Notes under the pieces: model-generated
What the model was told of the DNA's origin: nothing
Seen by the model: only the letters and a program-made list of their open reading frames with translations
Databases searched by the model: none
Shown: in pieces, positions 24,965-33,031 of the stretch
How the letters are laid out: every line of letters starts with the position of its first letter
How positions within the stretch are numbered: position 1 is the stretch's first letter
Translations under genes and position numbers: made by a program
Assembly: GCA_016704565.1 (NCBI GenBank)
Contig: JADIZV010000004.1
Span: 434,001-498,000 of the forward strand
DNA: 64,000 nucleotides
Origin: Candidatus Phosphoribacter baldrii
Lineage (GTDB): Bacteria > Actinomycetota > Actinomycetes > Actinomycetales > Dermatophilaceae
Direction of reading: 5' to 3'

Positions 24965-26602
24965 TTAGGCCCCGGGCCGGTCGGTCGGGTTGTGTGCGGT
25001 CTTGCCGTGGTGCTCCATGGCGATCTCGTCAGCCGACGTCACCCCAGCGGGCAGGTCGATCGTCGTCTTCGGCCCGGTGAACCACTTCTTGGCCGACAGG
25101 TGCCATGCGATCCACAGGGCGATGAGCGTTCCGCCGGTGAGGATCGGGGCGTAGTTGACGAACTTCCAGTCGAAGTCGGGGTTCCCCGGCCACGCCGCTG
25201 GAGTGAACGGGAGGATGAAATAGACCGAGATGACGACGATCTCCACGCAGGCGATCGGCGCCATCCACCTCCACTTGTTTCCGAGGTTCCACGGGCCCTG
25301 CTCGAACTTGTCGCCGACCTTCCAGCGCAGGTAGATCGGGATGAGGAAGGCGAGGTAGAGACCGATGACCGCGACCGACACAACGGCGTAGAACGCCGTG
25401 GGGACAATGATCGGGGCCGCTTCTGTGCCGATGTTGACCTCTTTGAGGGCTGGCAGCGTGATGAGCGCAGCCACGACCGTCGAGGCGAGCACGGCGTTCG
25501 CCGGGACCTTACCCGCTGTGAGTTTGGCCCACAGTGCGGCACCTGGGACGGCACCGTCACGGCTGAAGGCGAAGAGCATTCGGCTCGTGGAGGTCATGCA
25601 GGCGGTCGAACAGAAGAACTGCCCGATGCTCGCAATGAGCAGCACGGTGCCTGCCCACCCGGAACTGAGCGCCTGGTTGAAGATCACCGCGACTCCACCA
25701 CCACCGGCGGTGACGGCCTCCGGGTCCTGAACCGCGAACAAGAAGGCCAGCAGGAGGATCCAGCCGCCGATGGCCGAGTAGAAGATCGACTGCCAGATGC
25801 CTCGTGCTGCGCCGTGCGACGCGCCGTGGGTCTCCTCGGACAGGTGCGCCGAGGCGTCGAACCCGGTGATCGTGTATTGCGTGAGCAGGAAGCCCAACGG
25901 CAGGACGTAGAACCAGTAGCCCAGCCCGTCAGTGGCGCCGCTGGCCAGCCCGCCGCTGTTGTTCACCCGCATCGTGAACACGTCGGCAACGCTCATGTGG
26001 GTCTTGGGCAGGAAGACGAGGATGAGGATGACGGCGAGGGCGCCGAAGACGTGCCACCACACCGAGATGTTGTTCATGACGGCCATGAGGTGGCTGCTGA
26101 AGATGTTGACCACGGCCACCAGGATGAGCACGATGAGGAAGATCCAGAAGACCCGCGCCAGTGAGTAGCCCTCAGCCCACGACTCGCTGAACGTGCTGAA
26201 GGTGAGGTCGAAGAAGGTCGCGCACCCGTAGGCGACCGAGGCGTCAACGGCGATGAGGCCGATGAGGTTGAGCCAGCCGGTGTAGTAGCCGGCTTTCGCG
26301 CCGCCGAGTTTCGACGCCCACCAGTAGATCCCGCCGGAGGTGGGGTAGGCCGAGACCAACTCGCTCATGCAAAAGCCGATGACGAGGATAAAGGCCGAGA
26401 TCAACGGCCACCCGATCGAGATCGCGACCGGGCCACCGTTGTTCCACGCCTGGCCGAAGGTGGTGAAGCACCCGGCCAGGATGGAGATGATCGAGAAGGA
26501 GATCGCGAAGTTCGAGAAGCCCGACCATGTCCGGGACAACTCTTGTTTGTAGCCCAGCTCGGCGAGCTTGCGCTCGTCGTCGTTCAGCCGTATGTCGGCC
26601 AT
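24965..26602 (-). CDS. APC-superfamily amino acid/amine permease
   Basis: 545 residues with about twelve membrane segments. It begins ADIRLNDDERKLAELGYKQELSRTWSGFSNFAISFSIISILAG, the usual start of actinobacterial APC permeases of the GABA/ethanolamine/choline type. The TGWLNLIGLIAVDASVAYG and GFDASAHLSEETHGAS segments are family hallmarks. It is the first gene of the operon running down to 19971 and should import its substrate. The 156 bp upstream are more A+T-rich (about 26700-26760) and likely hold the promoter and operator. A putative kinase follows after 3 bp. Confidence 0.93.
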   Translation of the reverse strand: MADIRLNDDERKLAELGYKQELSRTWSGFSNFAISFSIISILAGCFTTFGQAWNNGGPVAISIGWPLISAFILVIGFCMSELVSAYPTSGGIYWWASKLGGAKAGYYTGWLNLIGLIAVDASVAYGCATFFDLTFSTFSESWAEGYSLARVFWIFLIVLILVAVVNIFSSHLMAVMNNISVWWHVFGALAVILILVFLPKTHMSVADVFTMRVNNSGGLASGATDGLGYWFYVLPLGFLLTQYTITGFDASAHLSEETHGASHGAARGIWQSIFYSAIGGWILLLAFLFAVQDPEAVTAGGGGVAVIFNQALSSGWAGTVLLIASIGQFFCSTACMTSTSRMLFAFSRDGAVPGAALWAKLTAGKVPANAVLASTVVAALITLPALKEVNIGTEAAPIIVPTAFYAVVSVAVIGLYLAFLIPIYLRWKVGDKFEQGPWNLGNKWRWMAPIACVEIVVISVYFILPFTPAAWPGNPDFDWKFVNYAPILTGGTLIALWIAWHLSAKKWFTGPKTTIDLPAGVTSADEIAMEHHGKTAHNPTDRPGA

Positions 26603-26758
26603 GTGTGACGCTCCTCACAGAGATGGGAAGTGGGCCGATGCTAGCGGCGGCGAAGGTGTGGGTCCAGACCATAAGACGGCGCGCCGCCAGGGCAACCGCT
26701 GTTCGCGTCCGGGTCGGTCATCGGACAAAAGGCACGATTGCCAACCATTAGTGCCCGA

Positions 26759-27583
26759 TCAGCGGGCAAGTGACTCCAGGACGGTGGCGACGCCGTCGTC
26801 GGAGTTGGCCGGGCAGCGGTGAGTGGCTGCGGTGAGCACGTCAGGATGGGCGTTCGCGACGGCATACGACCGGCCGGCCCACCGCAACATCGGCAGGTCG
26901 TTTGGCATGTCACCGAAGGCCCAGACGCTCTCCGCGCCGACACCGAGGGTGGCCGCCCATCGGGCCAGCCCGGTCGCCTTGGTGACCCCGGGTCCGGTGA
27001 TCTCCGCCAGCCCATGCGCCCCCGAGTAGGCCAGGTTCGCCCGGTCACCGACGACGCTCGCCACCCGGGAGAGGAAGTCCCGCTCGGACCAGTGCGGCGC
27101 GACGGCCAGGAGCTTGCCGACGGGATCAGACCCGCGGTCTTCGAGTGGCGCCACGACCGCGGCGGCGGCAGGCCCGTCGCCGTCGGCGCGGGGGAAGCCC
27201 GGTTCCAGGAACGCACCGCTGGCCCGCTCGAGACCGAATCGCACCCCGGGGACGGCCGCCCGCACCTCACCCACGAGGTCGGCCAGCAGCCCATCCGGTA
27301 TGCCGTGCACCTCAAGCACCGCGCGCGCAGCCACGTCGTAGACGAAGGCCCCGTTACCGCACACGGCGACTCCGGCCGAGCCGGTGAGCTCGACCAGCTC
27401 GTGCAGCCATCGAGGCGGACGAGCGGTGACCACGACGAAGGCGATCCCCTGCGCGTCCAGGGCCAGCACGGCCCGGCGGGTCCGCGCGGACAGGGCGCCA
27501 TCCGGCCGCAACAACGTTCCGTCCAGGTCGGTCGCAACCAGCCGCGGGCGGGGGGCTTGACCCGGAAGGCGGGCGGACGGCAT
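26759..27583 (-). CDS. HAD-superfamily (Cof-type) hydrolase
   Basis: 274 residues from ATG at 27583, which has a GGGGGAGGGGG ribosome-binding site and itself lies inside a GTATGCCG motif. The upstream open frame looks non-coding. Motif I is VATDLDGTLL (nucleophile Asp19), motif II VVVTARPP, and motif IV AFGDMPNDLPML. The cap domain suits subclass IIB sugar-phosphate or flavin phosphatases. The substrate is unknown. It lies 20 bp downstream of ilvE on the same strand and may be co-transcribed with it. Confidence 0.9.
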   Translation of the reverse strand: MPSARLPGQAPRPRLVATDLDGTLLRPDGALSARTRRAVLALDAQGIAFVVVTARPPRWLHELVELTGSAGVAVCGNGAFVYDVAARAVLEVHGIPDGLLADLVGEVRAAVPGVRFGLERASGAFLEPGFPRADGDGPAAAAVVAPLEDRGSDPVGKLLAVAPHWSERDFLSRVASVVGDRANLAYSGAHGLAEITGPGVTKATGLARWAATLGVGAESVWAFGDMPNDLPMLRWAGRSYAVANAHPDVLTAATHRCPANSDDGVATVLESLAR

Positions 27584-27603
27584 ACCCCCTCCCCCAGGCG
27601 GGT

Positions 27604-28722
27604 TCACGCCAGGCGCGTCAGCCACCCGTGGGTGTCCTCGGCGCGGCCATACTGGATGTCCAGCAGCCGCTCGCGGATCGCCATGGTGACCTCGCCGATC
27701 GCCGGCCCGTCGCCGCGGTGGTCGACCGAACCGCCCTCCCAGCGCAACTCGCCCACGGGGGTGACCACAGCGGCGGTGCCGCAGGCGAAGATTTCGGTGA
27801 TCTGCTGGCTGCGGGCCCCGTCCTTCCATTCTTCGATGGGAATCCGGCGTTCCTCAGGCTCCAGCCCCAGCTCCTTGGCCAGCTCAAGGATCGAGCTGCG
27901 GGTCACCCCTTCCAGGATCGTGCCGGTCAGTTCAGGGGTGACGAGCTTGCCGTCGGCGGTGACGAAGAACAGGTTCATCCCACCGAGCTCTTCGATGTAG
28001 GTGTGCGTCGCCGAGTCGAGGAAGACGGCCTGGTCGCAGCCGTGCTCGATGCCTTCGAGCTGGCCGGCCAGGCTTGAGGCGTAGTTGCCGCCGCACTTGG
28101 CGGCGCCCGTGCCCCCGGCCCCGGCTCGTGCGTAGTCCTGGGAGATCCACAGGGTCACCGGCTTGAGGCCGCCGCTGAAGTAGGCCCCCGCGGGGGAGGC
28201 GATCACGGCATACGTGACGACCGCCGCCGGCCGGACGCCGAGGAAGGCTTCGGACGCGAACATGAACGGGCGCAGGTAGAGGCTCGTCTCGCCGCCGCCA
28301 GACTCGGGCACCCACGCCCGGTCCACCTCGACGAGGGCCCGCAGCGACCCGACGAAGTCGTCCACCGGGAGCTCGGGGAGCGCCAGCCGCCGACAGCTGC
28401 GCTGCATCCGCTGCGCGTTGGCCTCGGGCCGGAAACTCCAGATCGAGCCATCGGCATGCCGGTAGGCCTTGAGCCCCTCGAAGACCTCTTGCGCGTAGTG
28501 CAGAACCGCAGCGGCGGGCATGAGTGACAGCGGGCCGTAGGCGCGCACCTGCGCGTCGTGCCACCCTGCGTCGGTCGACCAGGTGGCCAGCGCCATGTGG
28601 TCGGTGAAGACCTTGCCGAACCCGGGGTTGGCTAGCAGCGCCGCACGATCTTCAGCCGACGTGGGGTGATCAGTCGGGGTGACGGTGAAGGCAAGCTCTC
28701 CTGGACGGTCCTGGTCGCTCAT
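27604..28722 (-). CDS. ilvE: Branched-chain amino acid aminotransferase
   Basis: 372 residues. This fold-type IV PLP enzyme makes the last step to leucine, isoleucine and valine. VLHYAQEVFEGLKAYRHADGSI, SLYLRPFMFASEAFLGV, the PLP lysine in AAKCGGNYASSL and EELGGMNLFFV are all present. The length fits class II BCATs of actinobacteria. It lies in the window with leuBCD, cimA and ilvBNCD, although in a separate transcription unit. Confidence 0.97.
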   Translation of the reverse strand: MSDQDRPGELAFTVTPTDHPTSAEDRAALLANPGFGKVFTDHMALATWSTDAGWHDAQVRAYGPLSLMPAAAVLHYAQEVFEGLKAYRHADGSIWSFRPEANAQRMQRSCRRLALPELPVDDFVGSLRALVEVDRAWVPESGGGETSLYLRPFMFASEAFLGVRPAAVVTYAVIASPAGAYFSGGLKPVTLWISQDYARAGAGGTGAAKCGGNYASSLAGQLEGIEHGCDQAVFLDSATHTYIEELGGMNLFFVTADGKLVTPELTGTILEGVTRSSILELAKELGLEPEERRIPIEEWKDGARSQQITEIFACGTAAVVTPVGELRWEGGSVDHRGDGPAIGEVTMAIRERLLDIQYGRAEDTHGWLTRLA

Positions 28723-28888
28723 GCGTGGTTGCTCCTCGTGGCGGTCTCGACAGGCGATCGGCGGCTGCGACGCGTATGCTCATGCCAGGGTACCCACTCT
28801 CCCGGTTCGCCTGCGAAAGCGGATCTGTGGCGCTTATGGTGGGGGTCTGAGCCCGGGGGGGCTCGTTCCAGAAGGAGGGCTGGACGTC

Positions 28889-30043
28889 ATGCGTGGATGG
28901 CGCGCTGTTATGCGCACTCGCGGCCGGTATGCCGCGTCCGCGGCGCTTCCCGCGCGCCCGCTGACCGCCGGCGCCGCTCTGGGCACCGCAGCCCTCGCGG
29001 CCGTCGTGTTCCTCTCGGCGTCCAACCAAACTGATGTGTCGCCGAGCGCGGTCGGCTCCACCGTCCGCCCTTCGACCCCGTCCGCCACGTCGACCGGTCC
29101 CGCGCCTACCGCCTCCGAACCTGAGGTCCCGCACTTCGACGGCGCCAACGCCAATGCCGTTCTGGGGATCGCTCAGTCGGCTGCCGCGCAGGAGGCCGCG
29201 CAACTGGCCGAGCTCGCGTTGGCACCTGATGCCGGCTCGGTGCCGACCGCGACTGTCGACGCGGCTCAGGTGTTGGCCTCGGGATTCGTCAAGCCGGTCG
29301 ACGGGGTGCCCTCCTCCCCCTTCGGCCTGCGGTTCCATCCCATCCTGCATGTGTGGAAGCTGCACTCCGGCACCGATCTTGCGGCCCCGTGCGGCACCCC
29401 GGTGCGGGCGGTGAAGGCGGGCCAAGTGACCATGGCAGGCGGGTCCAAGGGCTACGGCAACCGCGTCGTCATCGACCACGGGGGCGGACTGGTCACCACC
29501 TACAACCACCTCACCTCGTATGCCGCCGTCCCCGGCTTGGTCGTGAAGCAAGGGCAGGTCATCGGCTATGTCGGCTCGACCGGGCTGTCGACCGGGTGCC
29601 ACTTGCACTTCGAGGTCATGGTCAACGGTGCGTTCGTCGACCCGGCGCCTTACCTCGACCTGGCCCCAGCGCCCACGATCGTCATCCCACCTGCAGTTCC
29701 GCCGCGGTCGGACGTCACCTTGCTGCCTAGTGCTTCGCCGACGACCACCGTGCCGACGGCCGCGCCCACCGCGACTGGCGCAGTGACAGCGACTGGCGCA
29801 GTGACAGCGACGGATGCTCCCACGGCGACGGACGTCCCCACCTCCACCTCAACCGCGACGAGTGTGCCCACCGATCCGACTGCGACGGACCCCACGTCGA
29901 CAGCCCCACCGACGACGGACCCGAGCACCTCAACGACATCAGATCCCACGACATCGACGACCGCGGTGCCCACCGAGACAACCCCGGACCCTACGGCGAC
30001 CGCGACGCCCACCTCGCCCCCGCCGGACCCCACCGCCCCCTGA
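28889..30043 (+). CDS. M23-family peptidase with Thr/Pro-rich tail
   Basis: 384 residues from ATG at 28889 (AAGGAGG upstream). The N-terminal basic stretch and hydrophobic helix (AGAALGTAALAAVVFLSA) act as signal or anchor. The M23 LytM domain follows a short helical linker: SSPFGLRFHPILHVWKLHSGTDLAAPCGTPVRA carries the first zinc ligands and GCHLHFEVMVNG the last, so the enzyme looks active against cell-wall peptides. The last about 95 residues are almost only Thr, Pro, Ser, Ala and Asp, like a glycosylated wall-spanning stalk, and include an 18-bp DNA repeat. The gene is convergent with leuB. Confidence 0.92.
   Translation: MRGWRAVMRTRGRYAASAALPARPLTAGAALGTAALAAVVFLSASNQTDVSPSAVGSTVRPSTPSATSTGPAPTASEPEVPHFDGANANAVLGIAQSAAAQEAAQLAELALAPDAGSVPTATVDAAQVLASGFVKPVDGVPSSPFGLRFHPILHVWKLHSGTDLAAPCGTPVRAVKAGQVTMAGGSKGYGNRVVIDHGGGLVTTYNHLTSYAAVPGLVVKQGQVIGYVGSTGLSTGCHLHFEVMVNGAFVDPAPYLDLAPAPTIVIPPAVPPRSDVTLLPSASPTTTVPTAAPTATGAVTATGAVTATDAPTATDVPTSTSTATSVPTDPTATDPTSTAPPTTDPSTSTTSDPTTSTTAVPTETTPDPTATATPTSPPPDPTAP
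29771..29806 (+). repeat. 18-bp tandem repeat, two copies
   Basis: Two identical units GCGACTGGCGCAGTGACA encode ATGAVT twice in the low-complexity tail of the M23 peptidase. Confidence 0.9.
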
Positions 30044-30115
30044 GTCTGAGCCGGAGCGCCTTCTACCGGGCCGCCGTTGGGGCCTAGCCGATGCGCGTCG
30101 CGTGATGCCGCTGAC

Positions 30116-31186
30116 TCAGTGCAGCCGGGCGGCGATGGCGTCGCCGATCGCCACGGTCGAGCGCACCGCATCGCCCCGGTGGGCCAGGTCGGCCTCAACC
30201 GCCGCCTCGACCCGTCGCGCCGCGTCGGCCAGGCCGAGGTGGTCGAGCATCATCCCCACCGAGAGGATCGCCGCCGTCGGGTCGGCCTTGCCCTGACCGG
30301 CGATGTCCGGGGCAGAGCCGTGGACCGGCTCGAACATGCTCGGCGTGCTGCGCGTCGGGTTGATGTTGCCGCTCGCGGCCAAGCCAATGCCGCCAGCAAT
30401 CGCGGCGGCAATGTCGGTGATGATGTCGCCGAAGAGGTTGTCGGTGACGATGACGTCGAACCGACCGGGGTCAGTGGCCAGGAAGATCGTTGCCGCGTCG
30501 ACGTGCTGGTATGCCGTCTGGACCTCGGGGAAGTCGCGGGCGACGTCCTCCACGGTCCGCCGCCACAGGTGGCCGGCAAAGGTGAGGACGTTGTGCTTAT
30601 GGACGAGGGTGAGGTGCTTGCGCGGGCGGGCCTGGGCCCGCGCGAAGGCATCCCGGACCACCCGCTCGACGCCGAACCGGGTGTTGACGCTCACCTCGGT
30701 CGCCACTTCGTGCGGGGTCCCCGCGCGCAGCAGGCCGCCGTTGCCGACATACGGCCCTTCGGTGCCTTCGCGCACGACGACGAAGTCGATCCCGTTCGGA
30801 GCCACCCGAGCCACGTCCAGCGGGCTGGCCACGCCCGGGTAGAGCTTGGCCGGGCGCAGGTTGACGAAGTGGTCCAGGGCGAACCGGATCGGCAGCAGGA
30901 CGCCGCGCTCCAGGACTCCGCTGGGGACCGTCGGGTCTCCGATGGCGCCCAGGAGGATCGCGTCGTGCCCGCGCAGTTCCTCCAGCACGGAGGCCGGGAG
31001 GGTCTCCCCCGTCGCGTGCCACCGGCGCGCCCCGAGGTCATATTCCGTGGTCGAGATCGAGACCTGTCCGGCCGTGACCGCAGACAGCACCTTGAGCCCT
31101 TGCGCGACGACCTCGGGCCCGATGCCGTCGCCGCCGATGACGGCAAGGTTCAAGGCGGTGGGCTGCGAGGTCACGGTGTCGGCCAT
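30116..31186 (-). CDS. leuB: 3-isopropylmalate dehydrogenase
   Basis: 356 residues. It oxidatively decarboxylates 3-isopropylmalate in leucine synthesis, using NAD. AVIGGDGIGPEVVAQGLKVL at the start, the substrate-binding region RFALDHFVNLRPAKLYPG, the metal/substrate loop VTDNLFGDIITDIAAAIAGGIGLAASGNINP (only its edges are needed) and FEPVHGSAPDIAGQGKADP are all present. It is separated from serA by a hairpin made of inverted GTATGCCG motifs and is convergent with the M23 gene. Confidence 0.97.
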   Translation of the reverse strand: MADTVTSQPTALNLAVIGGDGIGPEVVAQGLKVLSAVTAGQVSISTTEYDLGARRWHATGETLPASVLEELRGHDAILLGAIGDPTVPSGVLERGVLLPIRFALDHFVNLRPAKLYPGVASPLDVARVAPNGIDFVVVREGTEGPYVGNGGLLRAGTPHEVATEVSVNTRFGVERVVRDAFARAQARPRKHLTLVHKHNVLTFAGHLWRRTVEDVARDFPEVQTAYQHVDAATIFLATDPGRFDVIVTDNLFGDIITDIAAAIAGGIGLAASGNINPTRSTPSMFEPVHGSAPDIAGQGKADPTAAILSVGMMLDHLGLADAARRVEAAVEADLAHRGDAVRSTVAIGDAIAARLH

Positions 31187-31255
31187 GGGCGAAGCCTAAA
31201 GAAGCGTCTTGCTCCCTGGGACGTTCGTCTCATATCCCGAACCGGGCAGCCGAGG

Positions 31256-31291
31256 GGTATGCCGTGCGCGGACGTGGCCACACGGCATACC
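31256..31291 (-). terminator. Inverted GTATGCCG pair between serA and leuB
   Basis: GGTATGCCGTG (31256-31266) and CACGGCATACC (31281-31291) form an 11-bp perfect stem with a 14-nt loop, 23 bp past the serA stop. It probably ends the serA transcript. Confidence 0.6.
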
Positions 31292-31313
31292 GGTGGAAGG
31301 GCGGTAACCAGCG

Positions 31314-32897
31314 TCAGAGGTTGACGACGGCGAAGTGCTCGGCCCCGATGGCTTCGGCGATCCGGGCGGCGACCTCGTGCGGCAGCTCGGAGTCGGCGCT
31401 GAGCAGCATGAGAGCGGTGTCGCGCTTCTCCGAGCGGGCGACCTGCATGCCGCCGATGTTGATCGCGGCCTCGCCGACGATGCTGCCGACCTGACCGATG
31501 ATCCCGGGGCGGTCGGCATACGTGAAGACGGCCAGGTGGTCGCTGAGCGGCACTTCGAGGTCGAACCCGTTGATGCCGACGAGCTTCTCGATCATCCGCG
31601 GGCCGGTGAGCGTCCCCGCGACCGACACCTCGGTGCCGTCCTTGAGGGCGCCGCGAAGCGTCGTGACGTTGCGGAAGTCCCCGCTCGTCGCGTCGGTCGT
31701 CAGGGTGACCCCGACACCGCGGGCCTCGGCGATGACGGGGGCGTTGACGTAGGAGACCTGGTCTTCGACGACGTCGGTGAACAGGCCTTTGAGCGCCGAC
31801 AGCTTCCAAATGCTCACGTCGTGCTCGGTGATCTCGCCGCACACGTCCAGATCCAGGTGCAACGGCACTCCCCCGGCGACGGCGGTGAAGACCCGGCCGA
31901 GCTTCTCGACCAGGGCGATGCCGGGGCGGACCTCCTCGACGATGACCCCGCCGGAGACGTTGACGGCGTCCGGCACGATCTCGCCGCCCAGCGCGAGCCG
32001 CACCGACTTGGCGACGGCGATCCCGGCCTTCTCCTGGGCCTCGTCCGTGGATGCACCCAGGTGCGGGGTGACGACGACCTGTTCGAACTCGAACAGTGGC
32101 GAGTCGGTGCACGGCTCCTTGGCGAACACGTCGAGCCCGGCGCCGGCGACCCGGCCCTCGCGCAGCGCGTCGGCCAGCGCCGCCTCGTCGACGATGCCGC
32201 CGCGTGCCGCGTTGATGATGTGGACCGTGGGCTTGACCTTGGTCAGCGCGTCGGCTCCAAGCAGGCCGAGGGTCTCCTTGGTCTTGGGCAGGTGGACCGA
32301 GATGAAGTCCGACTGGGCCAGCAGCTCGTCGAGCTCGACCAACCGGGCGCCGAGCTGGGCCGCCTTGGCCGGGGTCGTGTAGGGGTCGTAGGCGATGATC
32401 TCCATCCCGAACCCCTTGAGCCGCTCGGCGACCAGCGCGCCGATCCGGCCCAGCCCGACGATGCCGACGGTCTTGTCCAGCAGCTCGACGCCACCATATG
32501 TGCTGCGCTTCCACGCCCCACCTTTGAGCGCCTGGTTGGCCGGCGCGATGTTGCGGGCTGACGCCAACAGCAGGCCGACGGCGAGTTCGGCCGCCGAGGT
32601 GATGTTCGAGGTCGGAGCGTTGACCACCATGACTCCGGCCTGGGTCGCTGCCGGGACGTCGACGTTGTCGAGCCCGACGCCCGCGCGGGCGATGACCTTG
32701 AGCTGGCGCCCTGCGGCGATCGCCTCGGCGTCCATCTTCGTCGCCGACCGGATGAGCACGGCGTCGACGTCGGCGAGGGCCGGGAGCAGGGCCGAGCGGT
32801 CCGCGCCATCACACGATCGGATCTCGAAATCCGGACCCAGGGCGTCCAGGGTGGCGGGCGAGAGCTCTTCGGCGATGAGGACCACGGGCTTGGTCAC
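31314..32897 (-). CDS. serA: D-3-phosphoglycerate dehydrogenase
   Basis: 527 residues from GTG at 32897 (AAGGAA upstream); the extension to 32927 is unlikely. First step of serine synthesis. The long actinobacterial form is present: catalytic and NAD-binding core (GLGRIGALVAERLKGFGMEIIAYDPY; RAGVGLDNVDV; NAARGGIVDEAALADAL; TPHLGASTDEAQ), then the intervening ASB domain and a C-terminal ACT domain (VFTYADRPGIIGQVGSIVGEAAINIGGMQVAR) for serine feedback. The gene stands alone between two hairpins. Confidence 0.97.
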   Translation of the reverse strand: MTKPVVLIAEELSPATLDALGPDFEIRSCDGADRSALLPALADVDAVLIRSATKMDAEAIAAGRQLKVIARAGVGLDNVDVPAATQAGVMVVNAPTSNITSAAELAVGLLLASARNIAPANQALKGGAWKRSTYGGVELLDKTVGIVGLGRIGALVAERLKGFGMEIIAYDPYTTPAKAAQLGARLVELDELLAQSDFISVHLPKTKETLGLLGADALTKVKPTVHIINAARGGIVDEAALADALREGRVAGAGLDVFAKEPCTDSPLFEFEQVVVTPHLGASTDEAQEKAGIAVAKSVRLALGGEIVPDAVNVSGGVIVEEVRPGIALVEKLGRVFTAVAGGVPLHLDLDVCGEITEHDVSIWKLSALKGLFTDVVEDQVSYVNAPVIAEARGVGVTLTTDATSGDFRNVTTLRGALKDGTEVSVAGTLTGPRMIEKLVGINGFDLEVPLSDHLAVFTYADRPGIIGQVGSIVGEAAINIGGMQVARSEKRDTALMLLSADSELPHEVAARIAEAIGAEHFAVVNL

Positions 32898-32949
32898 GGG
32901 GGTTCCTTCGTGCTGCCCGGCGCGCACGACGCGGCCGGTGGAGGGTGTA

Positions 32950-32979
32950 TCGGGGAGGCACGTCAGCGTGCCTCCCCGA
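32950..32979 (-). terminator. Hairpin after the acyl-CoA synthetase gene
   Basis: A perfect 13-bp stem (TCGGGGAGGCACG) closes on the tetraloop TCAG, 53 bp past the acyl-CoA synthetase stop and upstream of serA. It insulates serA from the lipid genes. Confidence 0.75.
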
Positions 32980-33031
32980 GTCTAGGACTCGCGCTCGGAC
33001 GGCCCGTATGCCGCCCACCCACCGAACGGGG

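Noticed and set aside
31335..32561. 408-residue plus-strand frame over serA
   Set aside because: Antisense shadow; the minus strand encodes an intact D-3-phosphoglycerate dehydrogenase with all motifs.
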